From: Fulvivirga ligni
GTDB lineage: Bacteria; Bacteroidota; Bacteroidia; Cytophagales; Cyclobacteriaceae
Direction: 5' to 3'
DNA: 64,000 nt
NCBI RefSeq assembly: GCF_021389935.1
Contig: NZ_CP089979.1
Location: 2,895,001 to 2,959,000 of the forward strand
Positions 27,528 through 35,254 of this stretch are shown one piece after another. A program made the translations under genes and the position numbers. The notes beneath the pieces were generated by a model, which ran no database searches, was not told the DNA's origin, and saw only the letters and a list, made by a program, of their open reading frames with translations. Position 1 is the first letter of the stretch, and each line of letters opens with the position of its first letter.

Positions 27528-28115
27528 ATGAGTAGTTCAAATTTACCATTCTCGGAAGAGAAGATTTTCAAAATGCTTAGGGAGGGAAAGTCTATAGCTA
27601 TGGATGATCCTGATTATAGTCAAATAAGTAAGGCTGCGGCTGAAATGCGTAAGCTCGTTACCAGGCTAAATCAGGCTGAGGACAAAGATGAGATAAGAGA
27701 AATATTGTCGGCAATTATAGGCGCTGAGTTGGATGAAAAAACAAATGTATTTACTCCGTTCTATACCAATCTTGGCATCAATATAAAGCTCGGTAAAAAT
27801 GTATTTATAAACCACGCTTGCAGCTTCCTGGATATAGGAGGGATTACTATTGAAGATAATGTAATGATAGGGCCTCGTGTCAATATCACTTCAGAAGGCC
27901 ATCCTATTGATCCATTAGAGAGAAAAACTATGGTTCCAGCCGCTGTAACGGTGAAAGAAAATGCTTGGATTGGGGCCGCGGCCACCATATTGCCAGGTGT
28001 TACTATAGGTGTAAATTCCGTAGTGGCGGCAGGTGCAGTAGTAACTCAAGATGTGCCTGATAATGTTGTTGTTGCAGGCGTTCCGGCGAGGATAATTAAA
28101 CATTTGGCACCATAA
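27528..28115 (+). CDS. maltose/galactoside O-acetyltransferase-like hexapeptide protein
   Basis: A 195-residue left-handed beta-helix acetyltransferase of the LbH_MAT type. The N-terminal helical cap is longer than usual; hexapeptide repeats run from about residue 80 to 190, with catalytic His125 in SEGHP and the acetyl-CoA-binding WIGAAATILPGV segment. It should transfer acetyl from acetyl-CoA to a sugar or similar acceptor. It lies between the AraC gene and the cupin operon and shares the putative AraC operator pattern. Confidence 0.9.
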   Translation: MSSSNLPFSEEKIFKMLREGKSIAMDDPDYSQISKAAAEMRKLVTRLNQAEDKDEIREILSAIIGAELDEKTNVFTPFYTNLGINIKLGKNVFINHACSFLDIGGITIEDNVMIGPRVNITSEGHPIDPLERKTMVPAAVTVKENAWIGAAATILPGVTIGVNSVVAAGAVVTQDVPDNVVVAGVPARIIKHLAP

Positions 28116-28125
28116 AATCACCATT

Positions 28126-28168
28126 AGTTTGATTTCCTTAATTATAGGTTTGATTCTTATAATAACCC
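28126..28168 (+). promoter_or_regulatory. direct repeats, 21-bp spacing, upstream of cupin operon
   Basis: AGTTTGATTTCCTTAATTA and GGTTTGATTCTTATAATAA have their TTTGATT cores at 28128 and 28149, again 21 bp apart. The second copy, including trailing AACCC, is nearly identical to the second copy at 27461. Strong candidate for a shared AraC operator. Confidence 0.6.
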
Positions 28169-28226
28169 CTCTGCACCATACCTCCTTAATATAGTGTAAC
28201 CAATTTGATCACTAAAAGAACACATT

Positions 28227-28727
28227 ATGAAGTATAGATTACTCCCCTTTTTGATTGCAATCATCATTATAACAGCAAGTTGTAATCAAAACACAGAAAC
28301 TACTACTCAAAGCAGTACTGCTGATACTAGTGAAGAGTTAAATTTCATTTTTCCTAAAGGGCAAAAAGGCCCGGATAAAAACTTCACCGGCAATGCCTAT
28401 AACATTGGCCTGGTGAATGATTCTACACTTACTACCATAGTGGGAAATGTCTATTTCGAGCCCGGCGCACGTAGTAACTGGCATACGCACCCTGCCGGGC
28501 AAATACTGATTATCACAGATGGGGTAGGCTATCATCAGATAGAAGGGCAACCTATTCAGGTCATAAAGAAGGGAGATGCAGTGACATGCCCGCCAAATAC
28601 CAGGCATTGGCATGGCGCCAGCCATGATACAGGTTTGCAGCAGATGTATGTGGTTCCAAACATAGAAAAAGGAGTGGTAAACTGGATGGAGGCTGTAACT
28701 GATGAGGTGTACGATCAGGCTAAATAA
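28227..28727 (+). CDS. cupin-domain lipoprotein
   Basis: A 166-residue protein with a lipoprotein signal (lipobox TASC, Cys19) and a single cupin barrel. Metal ligands are probably His86 and His88 (WHTHPAG) and His127/His129 (RHWHG). Its closest relative in the window is the cytosolic cupin at 30876; the two share an exact 26-bp run over the WHTHPAGQ region. Such small cupins are frequent beside alcohol dehydrogenases and aldo-keto reductases; their reaction is not established. It is the first gene of the operon. Confidence 0.88.
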   Translation: MKYRLLPFLIAIIIITASCNQNTETTTQSSTADTSEELNFIFPKGQKGPDKNFTGNAYNIGLVNDSTLTTIVGNVYFEPGARSNWHTHPAGQILIITDGVGYHQIEGQPIQVIKKGDAVTCPPNTRHWHGASHDTGLQQMYVVPNIEKGVVNWMEAVTDEVYDQAK

Positions 28728-28738
28728 TTAAATAGTAT

Positions 28739-29938
28739 ATGGAGGATTTTAATAAAAGAAAACATCCGTCAAGAAGGGCTTTTGTGCAGCAAACGGCGGT
28801 GTTGGGAGTAGGGGCTTCACTGGTCAGCCCAGTGAGCTTGTTCGCTCAAAATAATTCAAATCAAAACAAGAACATGAGTAAAAACATAAAAACAAAAGGG
28901 TATGCAGCGAAGGATGCATCAGGTAAATTGAGTCCGTGGGAGTTTGAGAGAAGACCTGTAGGAGATAATGATATACTTATTGATATAAAATTTGCTAGCA
29001 TTTGTCATTCAGATATTCATCAGGAGAAGGGCCACTGGGGCGAGCAGCAGTATCCTCAGGTTCCTGGTCATGAGATAGTGGGCGTGGTAGCCGCTGTAGG
29101 TAAAAACGTGACCAAATTCAAGGTGGGTGACAGAGCCGGTGTAGGCTGCATGGTAGACAGTTGTATGGAATGCGAAAGCTGTACCCATGGGGAGGAGCAT
29201 TTCTGCGAAAGAGGTGAAACTCTATTTACATATGGAGCACCTACGGATGCTGAACCTACGGGAATCACTCAGGGTGGTTATTCAGATAAATTGGTGGTGA
29301 GAGATCATTTTGCTGTCCACATTCCAGCTAATATCACTTTTGAAGAGGCTGCTCCATTGCTTTGTGCGGGTATTACTACTTATTCACCTTTAATGAGAGC
29401 TCAATTTAAAATTGGAGACAAAGTGGGCATAGCTGGTATTGGTGGTCTGGGACATCTGGCGGTGAAAATTGCAGTGTCTAAAGGTGCTGAAGTTTATGCT
29501 TTCACCACTTCTCCGGATAAGGTGGAAGATATTAAATCATGGGGCGTGAAAGAGGTCATCGTAGTTGATAAAGAGTTTAAAAATATGAATGCATATGCTA
29601 AGAAGCTCGATTATATGATCAGCACGATTCCTTATCAATTTAATGTAACACCATATGTGATGTGCCTTAAGCCGGGTGGTACATTCACCTTTGTGGGCAT
29701 GCCAGAGAAGTCTGAAATTACTATTAATAATCTGATGCTGGCATTTGCAAGGGTGAACTTCAATTCATCACTCATTGGAGGTATTCCTGAGACCCAGGAA
29801 GTTGTAAATTATTGTGCGGAAAATGGGATTCGTCCGGCAATAGAAATTATTGATGCTGAGGAGATTAACGGAGCCTGGACTAAGGTGATTGATAAAAAAG
29901 CCCGCTACCGTTATGTGATCGATGCATCTACATTTTAA
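28739..29938 (+). CDS. zinc-dependent alcohol dehydrogenase (CAD/YahK-like) with Tat-like leader
   Basis: A 399-residue medium-chain dehydrogenase. Catalytic zinc ligands appear in CHSD and GHE, structural zinc cysteines in CMECESCTHGEEHFC, and the cofactor motif is GIGGLGHLA. The enzyme resembles cinnamyl-alcohol/broad aldehyde reductases. It has an added N-terminal 45 residues with a twin-arginine pattern (SRRAFVQQ) and a signal-like hydrophobic stretch ending SLFAQ. A second ATG at 28874 (MSKNIKTKG) would give a normal cytosolic enzyme. Export or dual localisation is possible. It starts 11 bp after the cupin gene. Confidence 0.9.
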   Translation: MEDFNKRKHPSRRAFVQQTAVLGVGASLVSPVSLFAQNNSNQNKNMSKNIKTKGYAAKDASGKLSPWEFERRPVGDNDILIDIKFASICHSDIHQEKGHWGEQQYPQVPGHEIVGVVAAVGKNVTKFKVGDRAGVGCMVDSCMECESCTHGEEHFCERGETLFTYGAPTDAEPTGITQGGYSDKLVVRDHFAVHIPANITFEEAAPLLCAGITTYSPLMRAQFKIGDKVGIAGIGGLGHLAVKIAVSKGAEVYAFTTSPDKVEDIKSWGVKEVIVVDKEFKNMNAYAKKLDYMISTIPYQFNVTPYVMCLKPGGTFTFVGMPEKSEITINNLMLAFARVNFNSSLIGGIPETQEVVNYCAENGIRPAIEIIDAEEINGAWTKVIDKKARYRYVIDASTF

Positions 29939-29956
29939 TCATTAAAACATAGAATT

Positions 29957-30814
29957 ATGACAACATTACAAGAAAACTATACTTTATCTAATGGAGTAAA
30001 CATACCAAAACTAGGGCTGGGAACCTGGTTAATAGATGATGATAAAGTAGCAGAAGCCGTAAAGGCTGCCATAAAATTAGGCTATAGACATATAGATACT
30101 GCACAGGCTTACCAAAATGAGCGAGGAGTAGGTGAGGGTATCAGAGAAAGTGGGATGAAAAGAGAAGAGCTTTTCGTTACTACTAAGCTGGCCGCAGAGG
30201 TTAAATCGTATGATGAGGCAGTTAAGTCCATCGATGAGTCGATCAAAACTTTAGGGATTGATTATATTGATATGATGATCATTCATAGCCCGAAACCATG
30301 GCAGTAGTTTAAAAGTGATAAGCCTTACTTCGAGGAAAATAAAGCAATTTGGAAAGCTTTAGAGGAGGCGTACAAAGCTGGTAAATTAAAAGCCATTGGT
30401 CTATCCAACTTCGAAATAGAGGATGTTCAAAACATACTTGATAGCTGCGAGATAAAGCCTATGGTCAACCAAACCTTGGTGCATGCAGGTAACAGACCCG
30501 CTGAGCTGATCGATTTTTGTGAGAAGAATGGTCTTTTGGTAGAGGCATATTCACCAATTGGTCATGGAGAATTAATGAAGAATGAAGAGGTGAAAGCTAT
30601 AGCTGAAAAGTATGATGTTTCGGTTCCCCAGCTAGGCGTTAGGTATGATTTACAGCTTGGTTTATTGCCATTACCAAAAACAGCTAATCCTGATCATATG
30701 AAATCTAACGCAGCTGTAGACTTTGTGATTTCAGATGAAGATATGGATACGCTCAACGGTATTAAGATCAAAGATTACGGTGAGGCCAGCAAGTTCCCGG
30801 TATTTGCCAATTAA
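29957..30814 (+). pseudogene. aldo/keto reductase interrupted by one in-frame TAG
   Basis: The reading frame is continuous for 286 codons except for TAG at 30305-30307. Before it: LGLGTWLI, the catalytic-type DTAQAY motif and KLAAEV. After it, in the same frame: KLKAIGLSNFE, the substrate/cofactor region VEAYSPIGHG and LPLPKTANPDH. Together they make a full-length aldo/keto reductase of the 2,5-diketo-gluconate-reductase type. The stop follows HSPKPWQ, where relatives usually have an acidic residue, so one base change explains it. The 116-residue product would lack the C-terminal half. A translation restart at 30461 is open but unlikely to give an active barrel. Confidence 0.85.
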
Positions 30815-30875
30815 GTTTTGGCATCTTAAACTGAAGAACGACAAATAATCAAATTATAACTAAAGAATAAACATC

Positions 30876-31271
30876 ATGGAAATTATAAAAAACGGCGAAC
30901 AGCCATCAGTAAAACCACCCGAAGAGTATTTTACAGGTAGTGTTAGGTTAGATCCTTTATTTGCGAAGAAGGACTCCACCAAGGCTGCCGGAGCATTGGT
31001 CACTTTTGAACCTGGTGCAAGAACGGCCTGGCATACGCACCCTGCCGGGCAAACTTTAATTGTGCAGTCAGGAGTAGGTTTAGTACAGCGAGAAGGTGGT
31101 CCAATTGAAGAGATAAAGCCAGGTGATATCGTGTGGTTTCCACCTAATGAAAAGCACTGGCATGGAGCCTCAGCTGGTAAGGCGATGAGTCACATAGCTA
31201 TTCAGGAATAAGTTGATGGAGAGGTAGTTACCTGGATGGAAAAGGTGACTGATGAGCAGTATAAGTCATAA
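30876..31271 (+). pseudogene. cupin protein with premature in-frame TAA
   Basis: The first 111 residues hold a complete cupin core (WHTHPAG, then KHWHGAS). TAA at 31209-31211 follows AIQE, yet the same frame continues for 19 codons (VDGEVVTWMEKVTDEQYKS) to a second TAA at 31269-31271. That tail aligns with the end of the paralogous cupin lipoprotein (VVNWMEAVTDEVYDQ). The next gene starts five bases after the distal stop, which fits the original gene end. The truncated protein keeps its metal ligands and may still fold. Confidence 0.75.
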
Positions 31272-31275
31272 TATA

Positions 31276-31503
31276 ATGCCTCATTTACAGATAAAATTAT
31301 TGGAAGGGAAAACCGAAGAACAGAAGAAAGAACTATCTGATGCTTTGGTGAAAACCGCTATGGAGATACTTCATTATGGTGAGGAGTCATTCTCAGTCTC
31401 TATTGAAGATTTTACCTTGGATCAGTGGAAGGGTGATGTTTATCCTAAACAGATTCTGGGAAATAAGAATTTGCTATATAAATATCCGGGAAACGAAATG
31501 TGA
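31276..31503 (+). CDS. 4-oxalocrotonate tautomerase family protein
   Basis: A 75-residue tautomerase-like protein starting MPHLQIKLLEGKTEEQKKEL; Pro2 would become the catalytic N-terminal proline after Met removal. The frame extends up to 31252 but only the ATG at 31276 gives the required Met-Pro start. Family members assemble as small oligomers and tautomerise keto-enol substrates. It is the last gene of the cupin/dehydrogenase operon and is followed by a strong terminator. Confidence 0.88.
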   Translation: MPHLQIKLLEGKTEEQKKELSDALVKTAMEILHYGEESFSVSIEDFTLDQWKGDVYPKQILGNKNLLYKYPGNEM

Positions 31504-31526
31504 TGCCAGTTTTGGTCATAAATATG

Positions 31527-31565
31527 CTCACAGGCATTCATGATTTATGAATGCCTGTGAGTTTT
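31527..31565 (+). terminator. intrinsic terminator
   Basis: A perfect 15-bp stem, CTCACAGGCATTCAT (31527-31541) with its complement at 31547-31561, a GATTT loop and trailing TTTT. It ends the cupin-tautomerase operon. Confidence 0.9.
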
Positions 31566-31578
31566 AAATCTTTTATTA

Positions 31579-31956
31579 ATGAATAATATACAAGGCTTAA
31601 ATGTAGAAGAGATTAGGGAGGTTGCTTCTAAAGATGATTTTAAAATTGCCCCTTATTACTCAGATGGTGAAACTTACGGTACTCTCACCTGGATTTGGTC
31701 TGTGAGTGTTGAAAATAGGTTGTTTGTAAGAGCGTATAGTGGTGTATCCGGTAGATGGTATCAATCGGCCTTAGCTCAAAAAGCAGGTAAGATTACAGGT
31801 GCTGGCCTAGAAAAAAATGTGCGGTTTCAGTCTGTTAAAGACGATGAGTTGAATGATAAAATTGATCAGGCTTACCGAGAGAAATATCATAATAGTTCAT
31901 ATCTGAATTCTATGATGAGTAGTAGGGCAAAGGCAGCTACTATAGAAGTAATATAA
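31579..31956 (+). CDS. DUF2255 family protein
   Basis: A 125-residue cytosolic protein matching the DUF2255 pattern: KIAPYYSDGETYGTLTWIWSV, then LFVRAYSGVSGRWYQ and a C-terminal YREKYHNSSYL segment. The fold resembles flavin-dependent F420/FMN split-barrel proteins, but no function is established and no catalytic residue can be named. It starts 14 bp after a terminator and thus probably has its own promoter or receives read-through. Confidence 0.85.
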   Translation: MNNIQGLNVEEIREVASKDDFKIAPYYSDGETYGTLTWIWSVSVENRLFVRAYSGVSGRWYQSALAQKAGKITGAGLEKNVRFQSVKDDELNDKIDQAYREKYHNSSYLNSMMSSRAKAATIEVI

Positions 31957-32001
31957 TTATTGTTGACACCCATCTAGGATTATTCAATCACCTGGATAAA
32001 C

Positions 32002-32022
32002 AGGTCTTTAGACCTTTCTTTT
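32002..32022 (+). terminator. weak hairpin, possible terminator
   Basis: AGGTC (32002-32006), loop TTTA, GACCT (32011-32015), then TTCTTTTT. The stem is only five pairs, so termination after the DUF2255 gene is tentative. Confidence 0.4.
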
Positions 32023-32067
32023 TAATTATTCTGGAATCATAGCATTTCCAAAGTTTAAATCAATATC

Positions 32068-32245
32068 ATTGCGCCATGCAATGGTTTTCCTTTATGGGAA
32101 ATTAAAAGGGAATCCGGTGTGAGTCCGGAGCTATCCCCGTAGCTGTATGCTCTTAAAGGCTACTTTCAAACAAGTCACTGTTATATTTAATGGGAAGGCG
32201 GAGAGTAGTGGAGTAAGCCAGAAAACCTGCCCTTCGCATAATGTA
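32068..32245 (+). ncRNA. cobalamin riboswitch
   Basis: Shows the conserved B12 riboswitch landmarks in order: AAAAGGGAATCCGGTGTGA (about 32104-32122), AGTCCGGAGCTATCCCCGTA with AGCTGTA, CACTG (32177-32181), then GGGAAGGCG and GCCAGAAAACCTGCC (about 32217-32231). It precedes the cobU-cobT-cobS-cobC operon. A hairpin TTGCGC/GCGCAA (32296-32301 and 32313-32318) lies downstream without a T run, so the switch may act on translation rather than termination. Confidence 0.93.
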
Positions 32246-32391
32246 TAAAGACTTTCGGTGGAAAGGTCAGATATGAATTACATCAATCGTTAGCGTTGCG
32301 CCTTTTAATAATGCGCAAGGCCTTATGTTCATATTTATTCAAATAAGCCATTCCACAGAGCATTTATTGATAAATCATGAATTGATTAAAA

Positions 32392-32895
32392 ATGATCTAT
32401 TATATATCTGGTGGAGAGCGCTCTGGCAAGAGTAGCTATGCGCAGAATCTGGCTTTAAGCCTTTCAGATAATCCTGTTTATCTTGCTACCTCCCGTAATT
32501 GGGATGCTGATTTTGAAAAGAGGGTAAAGAGGCACCAAAGTGATCGTGATGAACGATGGGAAAATATTGAGGAAGAAAAGCATATTGGTGCTATTGATCT
32601 TCATGAGAAAGTGGTGGTGGTGGACTGTGTTACTCTATGGTTAACTAATTGGTATTCAGATCTTAAGTACGATGTTGAGGCCTGTTTAGAAAGTGGTAAA
32701 GCAGAATTGAAACAACTGTTTGAGCAAGATTGTACACTAATTATCATTTCTAATGAAATAGGTATGGGTATACATGCGCAAACAGAGGTAGGACGTAAAT
32801 TCACCGAGTTACAAGGCTGGATGAATCAATTTATAGCAAATAAGGCAGATGAGGCCGTTTTTATGGTGTCAGGCCTGCCGTTAAAACTTAAGTAA
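32392..32895 (+). CDS. cobU: bifunctional adenosylcobinamide kinase/phosphate guanylyltransferase
   Basis: A 167-residue CobU/CobP protein with P-loop GGERSGKS (7-14), a KRHQSDRDERW segment holding the histidine expected to be guanylylated, and the VVVDCVTLWLTN Walker B region. It phosphorylates adenosylcobinamide and then attaches GMP to give adenosylcobinamide-GDP. It is the first gene after the cobalamin riboswitch and is separated from cobT by one base. The length is slightly below the family's usual 170-185 residues. Confidence 0.93.
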   Translation: MIYYISGGERSGKSSYAQNLALSLSDNPVYLATSRNWDADFEKRVKRHQSDRDERWENIEEEKHIGAIDLHEKVVVVDCVTLWLTNWYSDLKYDVEACLESGKAELKQLFEQDCTLIIISNEIGMGIHAQTEVGRKFTELQGWMNQFIANKADEAVFMVSGLPLKLK

Positions 32896-32896
32896 C

Positions 32897-33952
32897 ATGA
32901 TAAACAAGAGCAATTGGGCTATCGAACCAGTACCTCAGGATTTAGACGAGGCTATCTGGAGTAAGATTAATCAGAAGACTAAGCCAGTGGGGGCTCTTGG
33001 TGTTATTGAGGAAATTGCATTTAGGGTGGCTCGAATACAACGGAATTTGAGTCCATCGTTAAAGAAACCGACAGTAGTAGTTTTTGCCGGTGATCATGGT
33101 ATTGCGAAATCTGGAGTAGTAAATCCTTACCCACAAGAAGTTACATATCAAATGGTGATGAATTTTCTGCAAGGCGGAGCGGCAATTAATGTGCTTGCCA
33201 GATCTGCAGGTATGAATGTTCAGATAGTTGATGCTGGAGTTAATCATAGCTTTGATAGATCCTTACCCTTAGTTCATGCTAAATTAGGAAATGGCACTAA
33301 AGATTATCGTTATGGAAATGCCATGGATCTACACATTGCAGAACAGGGATTAGTAAAAGGTGCAGAAATAGTAAATGATCTGCATAACGTTGGCGTGAAT
33401 GTTTTCGGTTTTGGAGAAATGGGGATAGGTAATAGCTCTTCTGCAGCGCTAATCATGAGTCATATCTGTAACCTGCCAATTGATGGATGTGTAGGCAGGG
33501 GAACAGGCGCGGAAGGAGATTTCCTTAATCAAAAGATTAATACATTGCAAGAGGTCGTGGCTTTTCATCAGCTATCTGAAGAAAGCACATCTCTACAAAT
33601 CCTGGTAGCCTATGGAGGTTTTGAAATAGCGCAGATGGCTGGTGGTATGCTGAAAGCAGCGTCACTTGGGCATGTTATTTTGGTGGATGGCTTTATTTCT
33701 ACCAGCGCTTATTTAATAGCACATAAAATTAACCCTGCGGTGAAAGAATATGCTCTTTTTTCTCATCGATCTAATGAACAAGGACATGAAAAGATGCTCC
33801 AATTTTTAGATGCTAAACCTATTTTAAGTCTCTCATTGCGATTGGGCGAAGGTACGGGGTGTGCGGCCGCTTTCCCAATCATAAAAATGGCGGTAGATAT
33901 GCTTAATGATATGGCAAGTTTTGAAAGTGCGGGCGTAAGTAAATCAGAATGA
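32897..33952 (+). CDS. cobT: nicotinate-nucleotide-dimethylbenzimidazole phosphoribosyltransferase
   Basis: A 351-residue CobT with the family landmarks VFAGDHGI, GFGEMGIGN and GCVGRGTGA, and the catalytic glutamate in LRLGEGTGCA near residue 318. It activates the lower-ligand base (dimethylbenzimidazole or a related base) to its alpha-ribotide, using nicotinate mononucleotide. The gene overlaps cobS by four bases (ATGA), which implies translational coupling. Confidence 0.95.
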   Translation: MINKSNWAIEPVPQDLDEAIWSKINQKTKPVGALGVIEEIAFRVARIQRNLSPSLKKPTVVVFAGDHGIAKSGVVNPYPQEVTYQMVMNFLQGGAAINVLARSAGMNVQIVDAGVNHSFDRSLPLVHAKLGNGTKDYRYGNAMDLHIAEQGLVKGAEIVNDLHNVGVNVFGFGEMGIGNSSSAALIMSHICNLPIDGCVGRGTGAEGDFLNQKINTLQEVVAFHQLSEESTSLQILVAYGGFEIAQMAGGMLKAASLGHVILVDGFISTSAYLIAHKINPAVKEYALFSHRSNEQGHEKMLQFLDAKPILSLSLRLGEGTGCAAAFPIIKMAVDMLNDMASFESAGVSKSE

Positions 33953-34737
33953 TCAAGAGGGAAATACGCATATTTTTTACGGCCTTAATGTTCTACACCA
34001 GAATACCCTGTCCGAAATGGGTTGGTCACGAACCAGAGTATATCAATCTGTCGGTCAGGTACTTTCCTCTAATTGGTTGGCTGGTAGGATTCGGCGCTTT
34101 TGCGGCCTATTATCTCACAACTTTTTGTCTGAATAGCTGGGTAGGTGTCATCATATCCTCAATTGTAACTGTATTAATGACAGGAGCTTTCCATGAAGAT
34201 GGCTTTGCTGATGTTTGTGATGGTTTTGGTGGCGGCTGGACCAAGGAGAAAATCTTGATGATAATGAAAGATAGCAGGGTAGGGGCTTACGGAGTAGTAG
34301 GATTGATATGCCTCTTTGCTTTAAAGTTCGCTTTATTGATATCCTTATCGGAAGAGTTAGACATGCTATGGATATTCATCACCTGGATTGTAGCACATAC
34401 CTTAAGTCGTTTCTCAGCTTCCGTTTTCATCTTTACCGACAGTTATGTGCAGGATACAGATGTTTCAAAGGCCAAACCCGTAGCTAATCAGGTGTCTATG
34501 AAGAACTTGTGGTTAGCGTCTATATTTTCTGTAGTACCACTGCTGTTTTTGATTATTTACTCTCATCAATGGCCTTTTTTAATCATTTTTGCTGCCCTCA
34601 CCCTGGTGTTTCTCTATCTCCGTCGCTACTACAACAAGTGGATAGGCGGCTACACCGGTGACTGTCTAGGGGCAGCCCAGCAAATCTTCGAAGTTATTAT
34701 TTACATGAGTATCCTTGGTGTATGGAAGTTTATTTAA
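33949..34737 (+). CDS. cobS: adenosylcobinamide-GDP ribazoletransferase (cobalamin synthase)
   Basis: A 262-residue polytopic membrane protein with the CobS signature near residues 82-95 (GAFHEDGFADVCDG), where acidic residues bind Mg2+, and the C-terminal GGYTGDCLGAAQQ motif. It joins adenosylcobinamide-GDP to the alpha-ribotide in the inner membrane to form adenosylcobalamin (phosphate). It overlaps the end of cobT and the start of the following phosphatase gene by 16 bases. Confidence 0.95.
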   Translation: MIKREIRIFFTALMFYTRIPCPKWVGHEPEYINLSVRYFPLIGWLVGFGAFAAYYLTTFCLNSWVGVIISSIVTVLMTGAFHEDGFADVCDGFGGGWTKEKILMIMKDSRVGAYGVVGLICLFALKFALLISLSEELDMLWIFITWIVAHTLSRFSASVFIFTDSYVQDTDVSKAKPVANQVSMKNLWLASIFSVVPLLFLIIYSHQWPFLIIFAALTLVFLYLRRYYNKWIGGYTGDCLGAAQQIFEVIIYMSILGVWKFI

Positions 34738-35252
34738 TTCGACATACCGCGCCAAAGGCCATGAAGGGCATATGCTATGGTCAAAGCGATGTTGAGCTGG
34801 AAGATACTTTCACAGCAGAGGCTGAAAAGGTTTTAGACCAACTTCCGGGAAAGTTCGATGCAGTATACAGCAGTCCCTTATCTCGCTGCAAGCGGCTGGC
34901 GGAATTAGTGGTACCAAATCATGTGAAGTATGATAACCGTCTCAAGGAAGTTAATTTTGGCACCTGGGAACTCCAGCCCTGGAACAACATCCCACCATCA
35001 GAACTCAATCCCTGGATGAAAGATTTCGTCAACCTATCTCCACCACAAGGAGAGTCATTGCTAGATCTGCATCACAGAGTACTTGAGTGGTGGCAAGAGG
35101 TGCAAACTGAAAACCCTGGCAAAATAGCCATCATCACTCACGCAGGAGTTATTCGAGTACTGCTGGCTGAGTTTAGAGGTATTCCGCTAGATAAATGCTT
35201 TAGCGATATTTCTGTTGAGTATGGGGAGGTGGTTTGTAGTTCAGTGCTATGA
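34722..35252 (+). CDS. cobC: histidine phosphatase, alpha-ribazole phosphatase-like
   Basis: A 176-residue histidine phosphatase with the catalytic LIRHT motif (His8), YSSPLSRC, and the second histidine in ITHAGVIR. In this operon it should be the alpha-ribazole(-5'-phosphate) phosphatase of the CobC type, removing phosphate in the last stage of B12 assembly; operon position supports this over a general phosphatase. Its start lies inside cobS. Its stop is only two bases from the stop of the convergent mnmE. Confidence 0.88.
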   Translation: MEVYLIRHTAPKAMKGICYGQSDVELEDTFTAEAEKVLDQLPGKFDAVYSSPLSRCKRLAELVVPNHVKYDNRLKEVNFGTWELQPWNNIPPSELNPWMKDFVNLSPPQGESLLDLHHRVLEWWQEVQTENPGKIAIITHAGVIRVLLAEFRGIPLDKCFSDISVEYGEVVCSSVL

Positions 35253-35254
35253 TT

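Noticed and set aside
30461-30814. Separate small gene encoding the C-terminal half of the aldo/keto reductase
   Set aside because: It is in the same frame as the upstream half and completes one barrel; best read as one interrupted gene.
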